DNA of 64,000 nt, taken from contig CAMHNI010000001.1 in NCBI GenBank assembly GCA_946186505.1, forward strand, positions 101,416-165,415, written 5' to 3'. Positions within the stretch are counted from its first letter, which is position 1, and every line of letters begins with the position of its first letter. Under the pieces are notes generated by a model that was given only the letters and a program-made list of their open reading frames with translations, was not told the DNA's origin and made no database searches. Shown in pieces: positions 24,716 to 33,819 of this stretch. Source of the DNA: an uncultured Prevotellaceae bacterium. GTDB taxonomy: Bacteria > Bacteroidota > Bacteroidia > Bacteroidales > Bacteroidaceae. The position numbers and the translations under genes were made by a program.

Positions 24716-25546
24716 ATGACCTATTCGGAATTTTGGCAGCCGCTGACGGCGGTATATGACGAGGGGGAAGCGAGAGCCGTCGCCCAGATGGTGATGGAGG
24801 TACACTTCGGGCTTACCATGGCCGATGTGCTCTGCGGACGGATGGGAGACGAGGCGGAGCTGCTACAGTTACAACGGCGGCTGCTGACAGGCGAGCCGGT
24901 GCAGTACGTTCTGGGCTTAGCTGAGTTTTGCGGGCGGCAGTTCCATGTTGAGCCGGGCGTGCTGATACCACGGCCTGAGACAGAGGAGCTTTGCAGATGG
25001 GTCATAGAGGTTGCGGAAAGGGGGAAAGACAGATGCACCATCCTCGACATTGGCACGGGCAGCGGCTGCATAGCCACCACGCTGGCGCTTGACCTGCTTG
25101 CCCAGCCCGCGAGTGTTGTGGCCTGGGACCTCTCAGATACTGCGCTGCTTGTAGCCCGTAAGAACGCAGAACGGTTAGGTGCCAATGTGAGTTTCGTAAA
25201 GCAGGATGCCCTCTGTCCGACCGACGACCAGGCCTGCTGGGACATCATTGTCAGCAATCCGCCGTATGTCTGTGAGCATGAAAAGGCACGGATGGAGCGT
25301 AACGTGCTGGATTACGAGCCTGCCGAGGCGTTGTTTGTGCCTGATGACGACCCTCTGCTGTTCTACCGTAACATTGGCCACTATGCTGCCCGTGCATTGA
25401 AGCATGGCGGCAGCCTGCTGTTTGAGGTCAACGCCTTGCATGGCAACGATACGGCCAGACTGATGGCAGCCATGGGGTTCGGACACGTAGAGACACGCAC
25501 CGACCTCTTTGGGAAGGAGAGATTTGTTTTTGCATCCAAGATATGA
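24716..25546 (+). CDS. prmC: Release factor glutamine N5-methyltransferase PrmC
   Basis: 276 residues. SAM binding is shown by ILDIGTGSGCIATTLALDL, and the catalytic NPPY motif by IVSNPPYVCEHE. The helical N-terminal domain ends with VLIPRPETEELC, as is standard. It methylates the GGQ glutamine of release factors RF1 and RF2 in the cytosol. The start is set after the promoter at 24642-24673. Its stop overlaps the recX start by 4 nt (ATGA). Confidence 0.94.
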   Translation: MTYSEFWQPLTAVYDEGEARAVAQMVMEVHFGLTMADVLCGRMGDEAELLQLQRRLLTGEPVQYVLGLAEFCGRQFHVEPGVLIPRPETEELCRWVIEVAERGKDRCTILDIGTGSGCIATTLALDLLAQPASVVAWDLSDTALLVARKNAERLGANVSFVKQDALCPTDDQACWDIIVSNPPYVCEHEKARMERNVLDYEPAEALFVPDDDPLLFYRNIGHYAARALKHGGSLLFEVNALHGNDTARLMAAMGFGHVETRTDLFGKERFVFASKI

Positions 25547-26025
25547 AAGAAGTTACCGAACAGGGAGCTTACCTGCAGTTGGCATCGCTCTGTGCAAAGG
25601 CCGAGCACTGCCGTCATGAACTGATGGAGAAGATGCACCGTTGGGGTATGTCCGACGAGGCACAGGCCCGTGTCATCGCACGTCTTGCCAGTGAACGCTA
25701 TGTTGACGATGAGCGTTATGCACGTGCCTTTGTCCTCGACAAGATACGTTACAACAAGTGGGGGCGCCGCAAAGTGGAGCAGGCTCTCTGGATGAAGCAT
25801 ATAGACAAAGACATCCAGGAACAGGTGCTCGGAGAGGTCGGTGCCGAAGAGTATCTGCGGGTACTCCGCCCCCTGCTGCAGCAGAAACGGCGCAGTGTGA
25901 AGGCCTCTAACGACTACGAGCTGAACCAGAAGCTTGTGAAGTTCGCACTTGGCCGTGGGTTTACCTTTGACATCATCCGCCAGTGTGTGGACGGTGACAT
26001 GGATGAGGCCGATGGGGAAGATTAG
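25543..26025 (+). CDS. recX: Regulatory protein RecX
   Basis: 160 residues, helical, with the three-repeat RecX pattern: CRHELMEKMHRWGM, RLASERYVDDERYARAFVLD and the basic NKWGRRKVEQALWMK. RecX modulates RecA filaments during recombination and SOS. recA is not in the window. It overlaps prmC by 4 nt and comF by about 14 nt, so the three genes form one coupled unit. Confidence 0.9.
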   Translation: MKEVTEQGAYLQLASLCAKAEHCRHELMEKMHRWGMSDEAQARVIARLASERYVDDERYARAFVLDKIRYNKWGRRKVEQALWMKHIDKDIQEQVLGEVGAEEYLRVLRPLLQQKRRSVKASNDYELNQKLVKFALGRGFTFDIIRQCVDGDMDEADGED

Positions 26026-26716
26026 TTTCTGGCACCGTCTGCTCGACCTTGTCGCGCCCCGGCTCTGTGTAGCATGCGGTCGTCGGCTGGCTCCCTCGGA
26101 ACAAGTCCTTTGTGCTGTCTGCAACATGCACCTGCCACGAACAGGATTCCAGCATCAGGCTATGGACAACGTCATGGCCCGCTTGTTCTGGGGCATCATC
26201 CCTGTTGAGAGGGTGGCCGCACTCTTCTATTACGAGGCTGGTTCCAAAACGAGTAACATCCTTTACGACCTGAAGTACCACGACCATCCCGAGATAGGAG
26301 TAGTCATGGGACGAATGGTGGCGCGTGAGTTCAACGAGGCCGGCTTCTTCGAAGACATCGACATGATTATTCCCGTGCCGCTGGCCAAAAGCCGTCAGCG
26401 ACACAGGGGGTACAACCAAAGCCGGGAGATAGCCAAAGGCATCAGCCTCGTCACTGGACTGCCCATCAATGACTATGTCGTGCAACGCATGAAGTTTGAG
26501 AAGAGCCAGACACAGGTAGGCCGCTGGGAGAGGCAGGAAAATGTTGCCAACGTCTTTGAAGTGAAAGATACGAAAAACCTGCGCGGGCGGCATATCCTGC
26601 TGGTGGACGATGTTGTCACCACCGGTGCCACAATGGTGGCCTGTGCCCGCGAAATACTAAAAGCAGGCGACGTGAGGATAAGCCTCCTGTCGCTTGGCTT
26701 TGCCAAGTCGTGGTGA
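26012..26716 (+). CDS. comF: ComF family phosphoribosyltransferase-like protein
   Basis: 234 residues from the ATG at 26012 (an ATG at 26003 is also possible). Two zinc-finger-like pairs (CVACGRR and CAVCNMH) open the protein. The PRPP-binding loop is ILLVDDVVTTGATMVACA, and RGYNQSREIAKGIS is the other family signature. ComF homologues are linked to DNA uptake and related ssDNA processing in competent bacteria. The gene stops 13 nt before the convergent small membrane protein gene. Confidence 0.9.
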   Translation: MGKISFWHRLLDLVAPRLCVACGRRLAPSEQVLCAVCNMHLPRTGFQHQAMDNVMARLFWGIIPVERVAALFYYEAGSKTSNILYDLKYHDHPEIGVVMGRMVAREFNEAGFFEDIDMIIPVPLAKSRQRHRGYNQSREIAKGISLVTGLPINDYVVQRMKFEKSQTQVGRWERQENVANVFEVKDTKNLRGRHILLVDDVVTTGATMVACAREILKAGDVRISLLSLGFAKSW

Positions 26717-26729
26717 TGTTAAAAGCAGC

Positions 26730-26948
26730 TTATACCGCACTGTAGCCCGTAGTGGCGATGGTGCGCATGACATCCTTGATGTTCAACTCGGAGTACCCGT
26801 TCTGTTCTATCTGGCGTGAGTTCTGCTCCAGCACGGCCTTCTCCTGTTCGTTGTTGTTATAGGTCACGAACTTGCCCTTGGCCTCGGCAATGAACCAGCC
26901 AACGAGAGCTACTGCGATGAAAGCTACAATTGCAATGATAGTAGTCAT
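26730..26948 (-). CDS. Small single-pass membrane protein
   Basis: 72 residues. An N-terminal hydrophobic helix (MTTIIAIVAFIAVALVGWFI) is followed by a charged tail (NNNEQEKAVLEQNSRQIEQN, then GYSELNIKDVMRTI). No named family. It lies downstream of tRNA-Leu on the same strand; no independent promoter was recognised. The hydrophobic start and balanced tail look like a real protein rather than chance. Confidence 0.6.
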   Translation of the reverse strand: MTTIIAIVAFIAVALVGWFIAEAKGKFVTYNNNEQEKAVLEQNSRQIEQNGYSELNIKDVMRTIATTGYSAV

Positions 26949-26980
26949 ATCTCTTCTGTATTTAGATGTATCTAACCAAT

Positions 26981-27014
26981 TAAGGAAATTGCCGGAATCC
27001 CAGCAATTTCCTTA
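26981..27014 (-). terminator. Hairpin downstream of tRNA-Leu
   Basis: A perfect 12-bp stem (26981-26992 with 27003-27014) has a 10-nt loop and begins 7 nt after the tRNA 3' end. The following AATTGGTTAG is only weakly T-rich, so termination or processing could both be its role. Confidence 0.6.
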
Positions 27015-27021
27015 TTCGAAG

Positions 27022-27103
27022 TACCCAGAGCCGGGGTCGAACCGGCACGGGTTGCCCCACTGGTGTTTGAGACCAGCGCGTCTACCGATTCCGCCATCTG
27101 GGC
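27022..27103 (-). tRNA. tRNA-Leu (CAA)
   Basis: An 82-nt cloverleaf. The acceptor GCCCAGA pairs with TCTGGGT with discriminator A. The anticodon stem CTGGT/ACCAG holds loop CTCAAAC, giving anticodon CAA (decodes UUG). A class II long variable arm is present, and the T arm is GCCGGTTCGACCCCGGC. CCA is not encoded. It has its own promoter (27117-27147) and a hairpin downstream. Confidence 0.95.
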
Positions 27104-27116
27104 TTCAAAAGCGGTG

Positions 27117-27147
27117 CAAAGGTACTAAGAAAAATTGAACTGACAAA
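27117..27147 (-). promoter_or_regulatory. Promoter for tRNA-Leu
   Basis: The minus strand reads TACCTTTG at 27117-27124 and TTTG at 27144-27147, spacing 19 nt. Confidence 0.65.
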
Positions 27148-27232
27148 AAGTTTCAGCTAAAAATATTAAAAATACTTGCATTTGTCAATATAAATGCGTA
27201 ACTTCGTCCCCGAATTGCTAACTTTATCAAGA

Positions 27233-28324
27233 ATGGAAATATCAGAAAAACATTTTGGAGTGATTCTTGCTGGGGGAAAGGGCAGACGGCTGTGGCCATG
27301 TAGCCGTGAGCATAAACCCAAACAGTTTATTGATTTCTTCGGAACGGGCCACACACAGTTGCAGCAGGCTTTCGACCGGCTGGCACGCATCATACCGCAA
27401 CAAAATATCTATGTCAGTACGCAGGTAGAGTATGCCCATTGGGTGACGGAACAGCTGCCGGAGTTATCTGCCGACAATGTATTGGCCGAACCCGTGGCAC
27501 GCAACACAGCTCCGAGTGTAGCATGGGCAGCCTACCGCATCTCACATATCTGCCCGGATGCACAAGTCATCATGATGCCGTCGGACCAGGCTGTATTCGG
27601 TGATGACCTTTTCGAGCGTAACGTCAAGGAGTGTCTCGACTTCGTAGCCCAAAAAGACTGCCTGGTAGCCTTGGGGGTTCACCCCACGCGTCCAGAGCCA
27701 GGCTACGGCTATATCCAGATGGGCGAGGGGGCCGGTCCTGATGATCTGTACCATATACAGTCGTTTACCGAGAAACCGGAACGTGACTTTGCACGAATGT
27801 TCGTAGAAAGCGGTGAATTCCTGTGGAATACCGGCATGTTCCTGTCTAACGTCAGGAATTTGGTTAACAGCCTACGCAAAATATTACCCGTGGTATTGCG
27901 ACTGATAGATAAGGAAGACATGTCGATAACGCTGGACGAAGAACGCACGTTTGTCAAAGAGAACTTCTCGAAATTTCCCAACCTGTCGATGGAAAACGGC
28001 ATACTCGAGAAGTCACATGAGGTGTATGTCATGAAGTGCAGTTTCGGCTGGGCTGACCTCGGCACTTGGCACTCCATCTACGAAGGCATGCAGAAGAGCG
28101 AGGGCGACAACGTAGTCATTGACTCAGAGGTAATGCTCGAAGACTGTCATGACAACATCATCAAGATGCCCCATGGCCATCTTGCCGTTATCAACGGTTT
28201 GGAAGGATATATCGTTGCAGAGGCTGGCGATGTGCTTGTCATTTGCAAGAAAGGAGACTCTTCAGCACTCATCCGAAAGTATGTCAACGAAGTGAGGTTG
28301 AAATATGGCGATCAGTTTATATAA
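27233..28324 (+). CDS. manC: Mannose-1-phosphate guanylyltransferase
   Basis: 363 residues from MEISEKHFGVILAGGKG. The nucleotidyl-transfer signature GVILAGGKGRRLWPCSR and the FTEKPERDFA motif identify GDP-mannose pyrophosphorylase (GTP + mannose-1-phosphate to GDP-mannose). ALGVHPTRPEPGYGYIQ is also typical. It lacks the C-terminal isomerase domain of bifunctional enzymes. GDP-mannose feeds surface glycan and fucose synthesis, but no other sugar genes adjoin it. An in-frame ATG at 27194 is less likely because a weak promoter-like TAACTTCG lies at 27199-27206. Confidence 0.92.
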   Translation: MEISEKHFGVILAGGKGRRLWPCSREHKPKQFIDFFGTGHTQLQQAFDRLARIIPQQNIYVSTQVEYAHWVTEQLPELSADNVLAEPVARNTAPSVAWAAYRISHICPDAQVIMMPSDQAVFGDDLFERNVKECLDFVAQKDCLVALGVHPTRPEPGYGYIQMGEGAGPDDLYHIQSFTEKPERDFARMFVESGEFLWNTGMFLSNVRNLVNSLRKILPVVLRLIDKEDMSITLDEERTFVKENFSKFPNLSMENGILEKSHEVYVMKCSFGWADLGTWHSIYEGMQKSEGDNVVIDSEVMLEDCHDNIIKMPHGHLAVINGLEGYIVAEAGDVLVICKKGDSSALIRKYVNEVRLKYGDQFI

Positions 28325-28325
28325 G

Positions 28326-28353
28326 AAAAGCAGTAGCTGCGGCTACTGCTTTT
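28326..28353. terminator. Bidirectional terminator between manC and the HIT gene
   Basis: A perfect 12-bp stem, AAAAGCAGTAGC (28326-28337) with GCTACTGCTTTT (28342-28353), and a 4-nt loop. The T-runs are part of the stem in both directions. The HIT stop codon lies inside it. Confidence 0.85.
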
Positions 28354-28741
28354 TAAATTCGGTGTAGATTCTATTGGCTATCTCTTTGAATTCCTCCTCC
28401 GAAAGCTTTAGTTTCTCGCGTCGGAAGTCTGCATCTGCTTCCGACTGCATAGGAATAAGGTGGATGTGGGCATGAGCCACTTCAAGGCCGAGCACCACCT
28501 GTGCCACCTTACGGCATGGGAAAGCCTGCTTGATGGCAACGGCCACGCGCTTGGCAAACTGTTGGTAACGGGCCAGCTCGTCGTCAGCCATGTCAAAGAA
28601 GTAATCAACTTCGCGGCGGGGAATCACCAGGGTGTGTCCCTTCACCAGTGGGTTAATGTCAAGGAATGCGTAGAACTCGTCGTTCTCAGCGCACTTGTAG
28701 CTGGGAATCTCGCCAGCGGCAATCTTACTGAATATATCCAT
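28343..28741 (-). CDS. HIT family hydrolase
   Basis: 132 residues. The histidine triad is HAHIHLIP (H90, H92, H94). The N-terminal DIFSKIAAGEIPSYK and GHTLVIPRREV are usual in bacterial HIT proteins of the HinT/Fhit type, which cleave nucleoside phosphoramidates or dinucleotides. It is downstream of greA on the same strand, after a 125-nt AT-rich spacer of degenerate repeats, and probably shares its transcript. Confidence 0.92.
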   Translation of the reverse strand: MDIFSKIAAGEIPSYKCAENDEFYAFLDINPLVKGHTLVIPRREVDYFFDMADDELARYQQFAKRVAVAIKQAFPCRKVAQVVLGLEVAHAHIHLIPMQSEADADFRREKLKLSEEEFKEIANRIYTEFKKQ

Positions 28742-28866
28742 CTTTGTTACATTAATAAGTAATGAGTTATGAATAATTATGATTAGAATTGTCTTGTCGG
28801 GTGGTATCTGCCTTGAGTGTAAACATAATTACAAATTACTCATTTCTAATTACTAACTCCAAATTA

Positions 28867-29334
28867 TTACCCTACGGTGATTTTGTCTATGCGCAGCTTG
28901 ATGGTACCACGGGGAATCTTGATTTCCACCTCGTCGCCCACCTTGTGGTTCAGCAAGCCCTGGGCGATGGGCGTAGTGATGGAAATCTTGCCCTCACGCA
29001 GGTTTGCCTCGCTCTCGCTGACAATCGTGTAAGCCATCTTTGCCTTGTTGGCCAGGTTGGTCATCTCCACCTTCGATAAAATCTGGACAGCGTCCGTTGA
29101 CAGGCGTGAGGTGTCAACAACCTTTGCCTCCGAGATTGCCAGCTTCAGCTGGTTAATCTTTGCCTCCAGATGACCTTGAGCCTCCTTGGCGGCGTCATAT
29201 TCACTATTTTCACTCAGGTCACCCTTGTCGCGAGCTTCCGCGATGGCGGCCGATGCCTTTGGGCGTTCCACGCTCTCCAGATGCTTCAATTCGGCTAACA
29301 GCTTGTCGTAGCCTTCTTGTGACATGTATGCCAT
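28867..29334 (-). CDS. greA: Transcription elongation factor GreA
   Basis: 155 residues. The N-terminal coiled coil (MSQEGYDKLLAELKHLESVE onwards) has acidic tip residues in the DKGDLSENSEYDAAKE turn. The C-terminal FKBP-like domain includes KISITTPIAQGLLNHKVGD. GreA enters the RNA polymerase secondary channel and stimulates cleavage of backtracked transcripts. The 5' leader (about 105 nt) contains a terminator-like hairpin, described separately. Confidence 0.96.
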   Translation of the reverse strand: MAYMSQEGYDKLLAELKHLESVERPKASAAIAEARDKGDLSENSEYDAAKEAQGHLEAKINQLKLAISEAKVVDTSRLSTDAVQILSKVEMTNLANKAKMAYTIVSESEANLREGKISITTPIAQGLLNHKVGDEVEIKIPRGTIKLRIDKITVG

Positions 29335-29370
29335 GATTCTAATTCTTTTAGTTATTTACTATTTTAGGCA

Positions 29371-29416
29371 GACAAAAAACAAAAGAATCCCGACGCGTAC
29401 TCAAATGTCGGAATCC
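29371..29416 (-). terminator. Terminator-like hairpin inside the greA leader
   Basis: In the minus-strand RNA, a 10-bp stem with two G-U pairs (29407-29416 with 29385-29394) and a 12-nt loop is followed by TTTTGTTTTTTG. It lies between the greA promoter (29446-29477) and the greA ATG (29334). Termination would release an RNA of roughly 65-70 nt. Confidence 0.75.
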
Positions 29417-29445
29417 TCAAGCTCTTATGTCTCTGTTATCGAGGG

Positions 29446-29477
29446 CAAAGGTAGAACTTTTTTTTGACATCGCCAAA
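29446..29477 (-). promoter_or_regulatory. Promoter for greA
   Basis: The minus strand reads TACCTTTG at 29446-29453 and TTTG at 29474-29477, with 20 nt between them. Confidence 0.7.
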
Positions 29478-29675
29478 TTTTCCGCCTTAAAATTCCTTTA
29501 ATTGCCAAAAAACGGGCCGTCCCCTCGTCTATACAAACCATTCAGGCGATGCTCATCTCTGAGTTCTTTTGTTTTTTTCCAAATATCATATACGTACCTT
29601 TTTGCTAATCAAAGAAAATGGAACCATTTAACTCGTTTTTCCCTTCGGTTTCTTCCTGTTCTCGTTTTTTTATAT

Positions 29676-29683
29676 TACCTTTG
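29676..29683 (+). promoter_or_regulatory. -7 box for the suf operon
   Basis: TACCTTTG followed by CAGA, 24 nt before the sufC ATG. No convincing -33 box. Confidence 0.55.
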
Positions 29684-29706
29684 CAGACGAAACAAGAAGA
29701 AAGAAT

Positions 29707-30462
29707 ATGTTAGAAGTAAGAAACCTGCACGCCAGGATTGGCGAGAAAGAGATACTGAAGGGTATCGACCTGACGATACGTGACGGCGAGACGCACGCCA
29801 TCATGGGTCCCAACGGGTCGGGTAAATCGACACTGTCGGCTGTGCTTGTAGGCAATCCGCTGTACGAGGTGACCGAAGGCGAGGCTTGGTTCAACGGAAA
29901 AAATCTGTTGGAACTGAAGCCCGAAGAGCGTGCCCACGAAGGACTGTTCCTGTCGTTCCAGTACCCGGTGGAAATTCCCGGGGTGTCGATGACCAACTTT
30001 ATGAAGGCTGCCATCAACGAGCGCCGCAAGGCACAGGGGCTGGAGCCGATGAACGCGGCAGAGTTCCTGAAACTGATGCGTGAGAAGCGCAAGGTGGTGG
30101 AGCTGGACTCGAAGCTGGCTAACCGCTCGGTAAACGAGGGGTTCAGCGGTGGTGAGAAGAAACGCAATGAAATCTTCCAGATGGCCATGCTGGAACCGAA
30201 ACTAAGCATCCTTGACGAGACGGACTCCGGCCTGGACGTCGATGCCATGCGCATCGTTGCCGAGGGTGTGAACAAGTTGCAGCGGCCTGACACCAGCTGT
30301 ATTGTCATCACCCACTACGACCGGCTCTTAGAGATGATTCGTCCGCAGTATGTCCATGTGCTCTACAAAGGGCGTATCGTGAAGACCGGTGGCCCGGAAC
30401 TGGCCAAGCTGATACAGGAGCACGGCTATGACTGGATAAAGGAAGAAATAGGAGAAGAGTAG
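29707..30462 (+). CDS. sufC: Fe-S cluster assembly ATPase SufC
   Basis: 251-residue ABC-type ATPase. Walker A is GPNGSGKS in THAIMGPNGSGKSTLS, the signature is FSGGEKKRNEIFQM, and Walker B is LSILDETDSGLDVDAM, with the Asp-Glu-Thr-Asp typical of SufC. It powers the SufBCD scaffold for iron-sulfur cluster assembly in the cytosol. It is first in the sufC-sufD-sufS order; sufB, which normally precedes it in this phylum, is not in the window. Confidence 0.96.
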   Translation: MLEVRNLHARIGEKEILKGIDLTIRDGETHAIMGPNGSGKSTLSAVLVGNPLYEVTEGEAWFNGKNLLELKPEERAHEGLFLSFQYPVEIPGVSMTNFMKAAINERRKAQGLEPMNAAEFLKLMREKRKVVELDSKLANRSVNEGFSGGEKKRNEIFQMAMLEPKLSILDETDSGLDVDAMRIVAEGVNKLQRPDTSCIVITHYDRLLEMIRPQYVHVLYKGRIVKTGGPELAKLIQEHGYDWIKEEIGEE

Positions 30463-30497
30463 CGGAATGAGAAATGAGGAATGTGGAATGAGAAATT

Positions 30498-31850
30498 ATG
30501 ATTACTTCGAGTGAACGGCAATACATAGAATTATACGAGCAGGCACGGGGGATGATCTGCGACCATTCGTCGGAGGTGATGAACGCCCAGCGCGATGAAG
30601 CCTTCAGACGCTTTGCATCGGGTGGTTTCCCCACCCGAAAAGTGGAGCGTTATAAGTACACGGACGTGGCGAATCTCTTTGAGCCTGACTACGGTCTGAA
30701 CTTGAACCGCCTGGACATACCCGTAGATCCCTACAAGGCTTTCCGCTGCGATGTGCCAAACCTCTCGACGAGTCTCTACTTCGTGGTGAACGATGCGTTC
30801 TACTCCAAGGCTCTGCCTCAGGTCCATCTGCCAGAGGGTGTCATCATCGGTTCGCTCAGAGAGCATGCCTCGCAACACTACAACCAACTGGCGGTGAAAG
30901 ACGGCGATGCCGTCACCGACCTGAACACCATGCTGACACAGGACGGTCTCTACGTCTATGTACCACGTAACGTGAAGGTGGACCGTGCCATACAGATTAT
31001 CAATATCCTGAAGGCTCCTCCTCTTTGGGACAAGACGGGGGGTGAGGCCCTGATGGCCAACCGGCGCGTACTCATCGAACTGGAGGAGGGTGCAGAACTG
31101 AAGCTGCTGTTCTGCGACCATACTGCCGACGACCGTCCGTTCCTGACGACACAGGTCATTGAGGCCTTCGTAGGTGAGAATGCCCACCTCGACCTCTACT
31201 GTCTGGAAGAGACCCATGCCAAGAACGTCCGCGTGAGCAATGTCTATATCGACCAGCAGCGCGACAGCCGTGTGAACCACAACGTCATCACGCTGCATAA
31301 TGGCGTAACGCGCAACAAGCTCGACCTGACGCTCTCCGGTCAAGGTGCTGAGTGCGGCTGCTACGGCTGCGTCATCGCCGACAAACAGCAGCACGTCGAT
31401 AACAACACGCTGATAACCCACCGTGCCACCCACTGCACATCGAACGAGCTGTACAAATACGCGCTCGACGGCAAGGCCACGGGTGCTTTTGCCGGACGGG
31501 TGCTCGTTGAGCACGGTGCCCAGAAGACGACGTCGCAAATGACCAACCAGAACCTCTGTGCCACGAAAGAGGCCCGTATGTTCACCCAGCCGATGCTTGA
31601 GATCTATGCCGACGACGTGAAGTGTGCCCATGGCTCTACCGTCGGCCAGTTGAACGACGCAGCCCTCTTCTATATGCGCCAGCGCGGTATTTCCGAGCAG
31701 GAGGCCAAGACGCTGTTGCAGCAAGCCTTTGTGAACCAGGTCATCGACCTCATCAGCTTAGAGCCGTTGCGAGACCGGCTGCACTACCTCGTCGAAAAGC
31801 GCTTCCGTGGAGAACTCAGCAAGTGTGAAGGATGTAAACTATGTAAGTAA
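30498..31850 (+). CDS. sufD: Fe-S cluster assembly scaffold protein SufD
   Basis: 450 residues with the beta-helix SufBD core (RVLIELEEGAELKLLFCDHT; VNHNVITLHNGVTRNKLDL) and the C-terminal signature AFVNQVIDLISLEPLRDRL. FPTRKVERYKYTDV near the start is characteristic of SufD. It follows sufC after 35 nt of degenerate GAATGAG repeats. It works with SufC and SufB. Confidence 0.94.
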   Translation: MITSSERQYIELYEQARGMICDHSSEVMNAQRDEAFRRFASGGFPTRKVERYKYTDVANLFEPDYGLNLNRLDIPVDPYKAFRCDVPNLSTSLYFVVNDAFYSKALPQVHLPEGVIIGSLREHASQHYNQLAVKDGDAVTDLNTMLTQDGLYVYVPRNVKVDRAIQIINILKAPPLWDKTGGEALMANRRVLIELEEGAELKLLFCDHTADDRPFLTTQVIEAFVGENAHLDLYCLEETHAKNVRVSNVYIDQQRDSRVNHNVITLHNGVTRNKLDLTLSGQGAECGCYGCVIADKQQHVDNNTLITHRATHCTSNELYKYALDGKATGAFAGRVLVEHGAQKTTSQMTNQNLCATKEARMFTQPMLEIYADDVKCAHGSTVGQLNDAALFYMRQRGISEQEAKTLLQQAFVNQVIDLISLEPLRDRLHYLVEKRFRGELSKCEGCKLCK

Positions 31851-31872
31851 GCGGGCTACGCCCTTGTGAAAA

Positions 31873-33093
31873 GTGAAAAGTATAAATACAAATAAGATAC
31901 GCGAGGACTTCCCGATTCTGTCGAGGGAGGTGTATGGAAGGCCGTTGGTCTATCTCGACAACGCGGCGACAACGCAGAAACCCCTCTGCGTGCTCGATGC
32001 CATGCGTGAAGAGTACCTGAACGTCAATGCGAACGTTCACCGGGGCGTACACTACCTGTCACAGCAGGCCACCGACCTGCATGAGGCTGCCCGCGAGACG
32101 GTGCGCCGGTTCATCAATGCCGGCAAGACCGAGGAGGTCATTTTTACACGCGGCACGACGGAGGCCATCAATCTGGTAGCCCAGACGTTCTGCCAGTCAC
32201 AGATGCGCGAAGGCGACGAGGTGCTGGTCAGCGACATGGAGCACCACTCGAACATCGTGCCGTGGCAGCTGCAGGCCATGCAGCGCGGCATCGTGGTACG
32301 CCACCTGCCCATCAGCGACAACGGGCTGCTGTGCTGCAACGAGGTTGCAGCAAACATAAACGAGAGGACGCGGTTGGTGAGCATTACCCATGTGAGCAAC
32401 GTCTTAGGGACAGTGAACCCTGTGGCCGACATCGTGCGCATAGCCCATGAGCACGGGGTGCCCGTATTGGTGGACGCTGCACAGAGTGCGCCCCATATAT
32501 CGATAGACGTCCAGAAACTGGACTGCGATTTCCTGGCCTTCAGCGGCCACAAGATGTACGGGCCGACAGGCATCGGTGTGCTCTACGGCAAGGAAGAATG
32601 GCTCGACCGGCTACCGCCATACCAGGGTGGCGGCGAGATGATAGACAAGGTGACATGGGAGCATACCACCTTTGAACGCCTGCCCTTCAAGTTCGAGGCC
32701 GGAACGCCCGACTACGTAGCTACTCACGGGTTGGCTACTGCCATTGACTACATCAACTCTTTAGGCCTCGATCAAATCGAGGCACATGAGACAAAGCTGA
32801 CACAATACTGTATGGAGCAACTGCAGACGATAGACGGGCTGACCGTCTATGGACCTGCGGAGCCGCATGACGCCGTGGTGTCGTTCAACGTGGGGCAGAT
32901 TCACCACTTAGACATCGGCACACTGCTTGACCGACTCGGCATCGCCGTCCGCACGGGGCACCACTGCGCCCAGCCGCTGATGGACCGGCTCGGCATCAGC
33001 GGAACGGTACGTGCCTCGTTTGCCTTATACAACACGCAGGAAGAGGTCGATGCCCTTGCTGCCGGACTGCGCCGCGTCGTCCAGATGTTCTGA
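31873..33093 (+). CDS. sufS: Cysteine desulfurase SufS
   Basis: 406 residues, type II aminotransferase-fold desulfurase. The PLP lysine is K227 in [20 protein letters not shown], and the persulfide cysteine is C365 in [15 protein letters not shown]. It supplies sulfur to SufBCD. The start is a GTG at 31873 (GTGAAAAGTATAAAT); an in-frame stop lies just upstream and no ATG is available before conserved sequence. The upstream spacer contains GTGAAAA repeats. Confidence 0.94.
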   Translation: MKSINTNKIREDFPILSREVYGRPLVYLDNAATTQKPLCVLDAMREEYLNVNANVHRGVHYLSQQATDLHEAARETVRRFINAGKTEEVIFTRGTTEAINLVAQTFCQSQMREGDEVLVSDMEHHSNIVPWQLQAMQRGIVVRHLPISDNGLLCCNEVAANINERTRLVSITHVSNVLGTVNPVADIVRIAHEHGVPVLVDAAQSAPHISIDVQKLDCDFLAFSGHKMYGPTGIGVLYGKEEWLDRLPPYQGGGEMIDKVTWEHTTFERLPFKFEAGTPDYVATHGLATAIDYINSLGLDQIEAHETKLTQYCMEQLQTIDGLTVYGPAEPHDAVVSFNVGQIHHLDIGTLLDRLGIAVRTGHHCAQPLMDRLGISGTVRASFALYNTQEEVDALAAGLRRVVQMF

Positions 33094-33100
33094 TTGGCAA

Positions 33101-33150
33101 CGGACTTTACGGACACGGACTGCTCCGTCCGTGCCCATCCATAAAGTCCG
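33101..33150. repeat. 50-bp nested inverted repeat between sufS and rnhB
   Basis: CGGACTTTA (33101-33109) pairs with TAAAGTCCG (33142-33150). Inside, GGACACGGAC pairs imperfectly with GTCCGTGCCC. No T-run follows. Confidence 0.6.
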
Positions 33151-33170
33151 ATGCAAAAAATAGAAAAACG

Positions 33171-33779
33171 ATGCTGAAGAACCATTACTACGAAGGGAAG
33201 ATAGAGGCTGGTTGCGACGAGGCCGGTCGCGGTTGCCTGGCAGGCAGCGTCTATGCTGCTGCCGTTATCCTGCCAGACGGCTACGAGAACGCGCTGCTGA
33301 ATGACTCCAAGCAGCTGACCGAGAAGCGGCGCTACGAGCTGCGCGATATCATCAAGCGCGATGCCGTGGCATGGGCCGTAGGTGTCGTCACACCGGCGGA
33401 GATAGACAAAATCAACATCCTGAATGCCTCCATTCTGGCCATGCACCGTGCCCTTGACCAGCTGACAGTGCGCCCGGAGGCCGTCATTGTCGATGGCAAC
33501 CGCTTTAAGAAATACCGGGACCTGCCCCATACGACTATCGTCAAGGGCGACGGCAAGTACATGGCCATCGCAGCGGCGTCCATCCTGGCCAAGACCTACC
33601 GCGACGACTATATGAACCAGCTGGCAGAGGAATTCCCGCAGTACGACTGGAAGAGCAACAAGGGCTATCCCACCAAGAAGCACCGCGAGGCCATCCGCCA
33701 GTACGGCACGACACCCTACCATCGCATGAGCTACAACCTGCTGGGCGACGGACAGCTGAGCTTAGAGTTCAAAGACTGA
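33171..33779 (+). CDS. rnhB: Ribonuclease HII
   Basis: 202 residues. The type 2 RNase H signature [14 protein letters not shown] gives the first acidic residues. VIVDGNRF and [19 protein letters not shown] give the others. It removes ribonucleotides from RNA-DNA hybrids. It lies within the sufC-to-M64 plus-strand run, 77 nt after sufS. Confidence 0.96.
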   Translation: MLKNHYYEGKIEAGCDEAGRGCLAGSVYAAAVILPDGYENALLNDSKQLTEKRRYELRDIIKRDAVAWAVGVVTPAEIDKINILNASILAMHRALDQLTVRPEAVIVDGNRFKKYRDLPHTTIVKGDGKYMAIAAASILAKTYRDDYMNQLAEEFPQYDWKSNKGYPTKKHREAIRQYGTTPYHRMSYNLLGDGQLSLEFKD

Positions 33780-33819
33780 CAATCTACCTCATAACAATAA
33801 CATCTAAAACTAAAGGAAA

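Noticed and set aside
30531..31724. 397-codon minus-strand frame inside sufD
   Set aside because: Antisense shadow; SufD signatures are on the plus strand.
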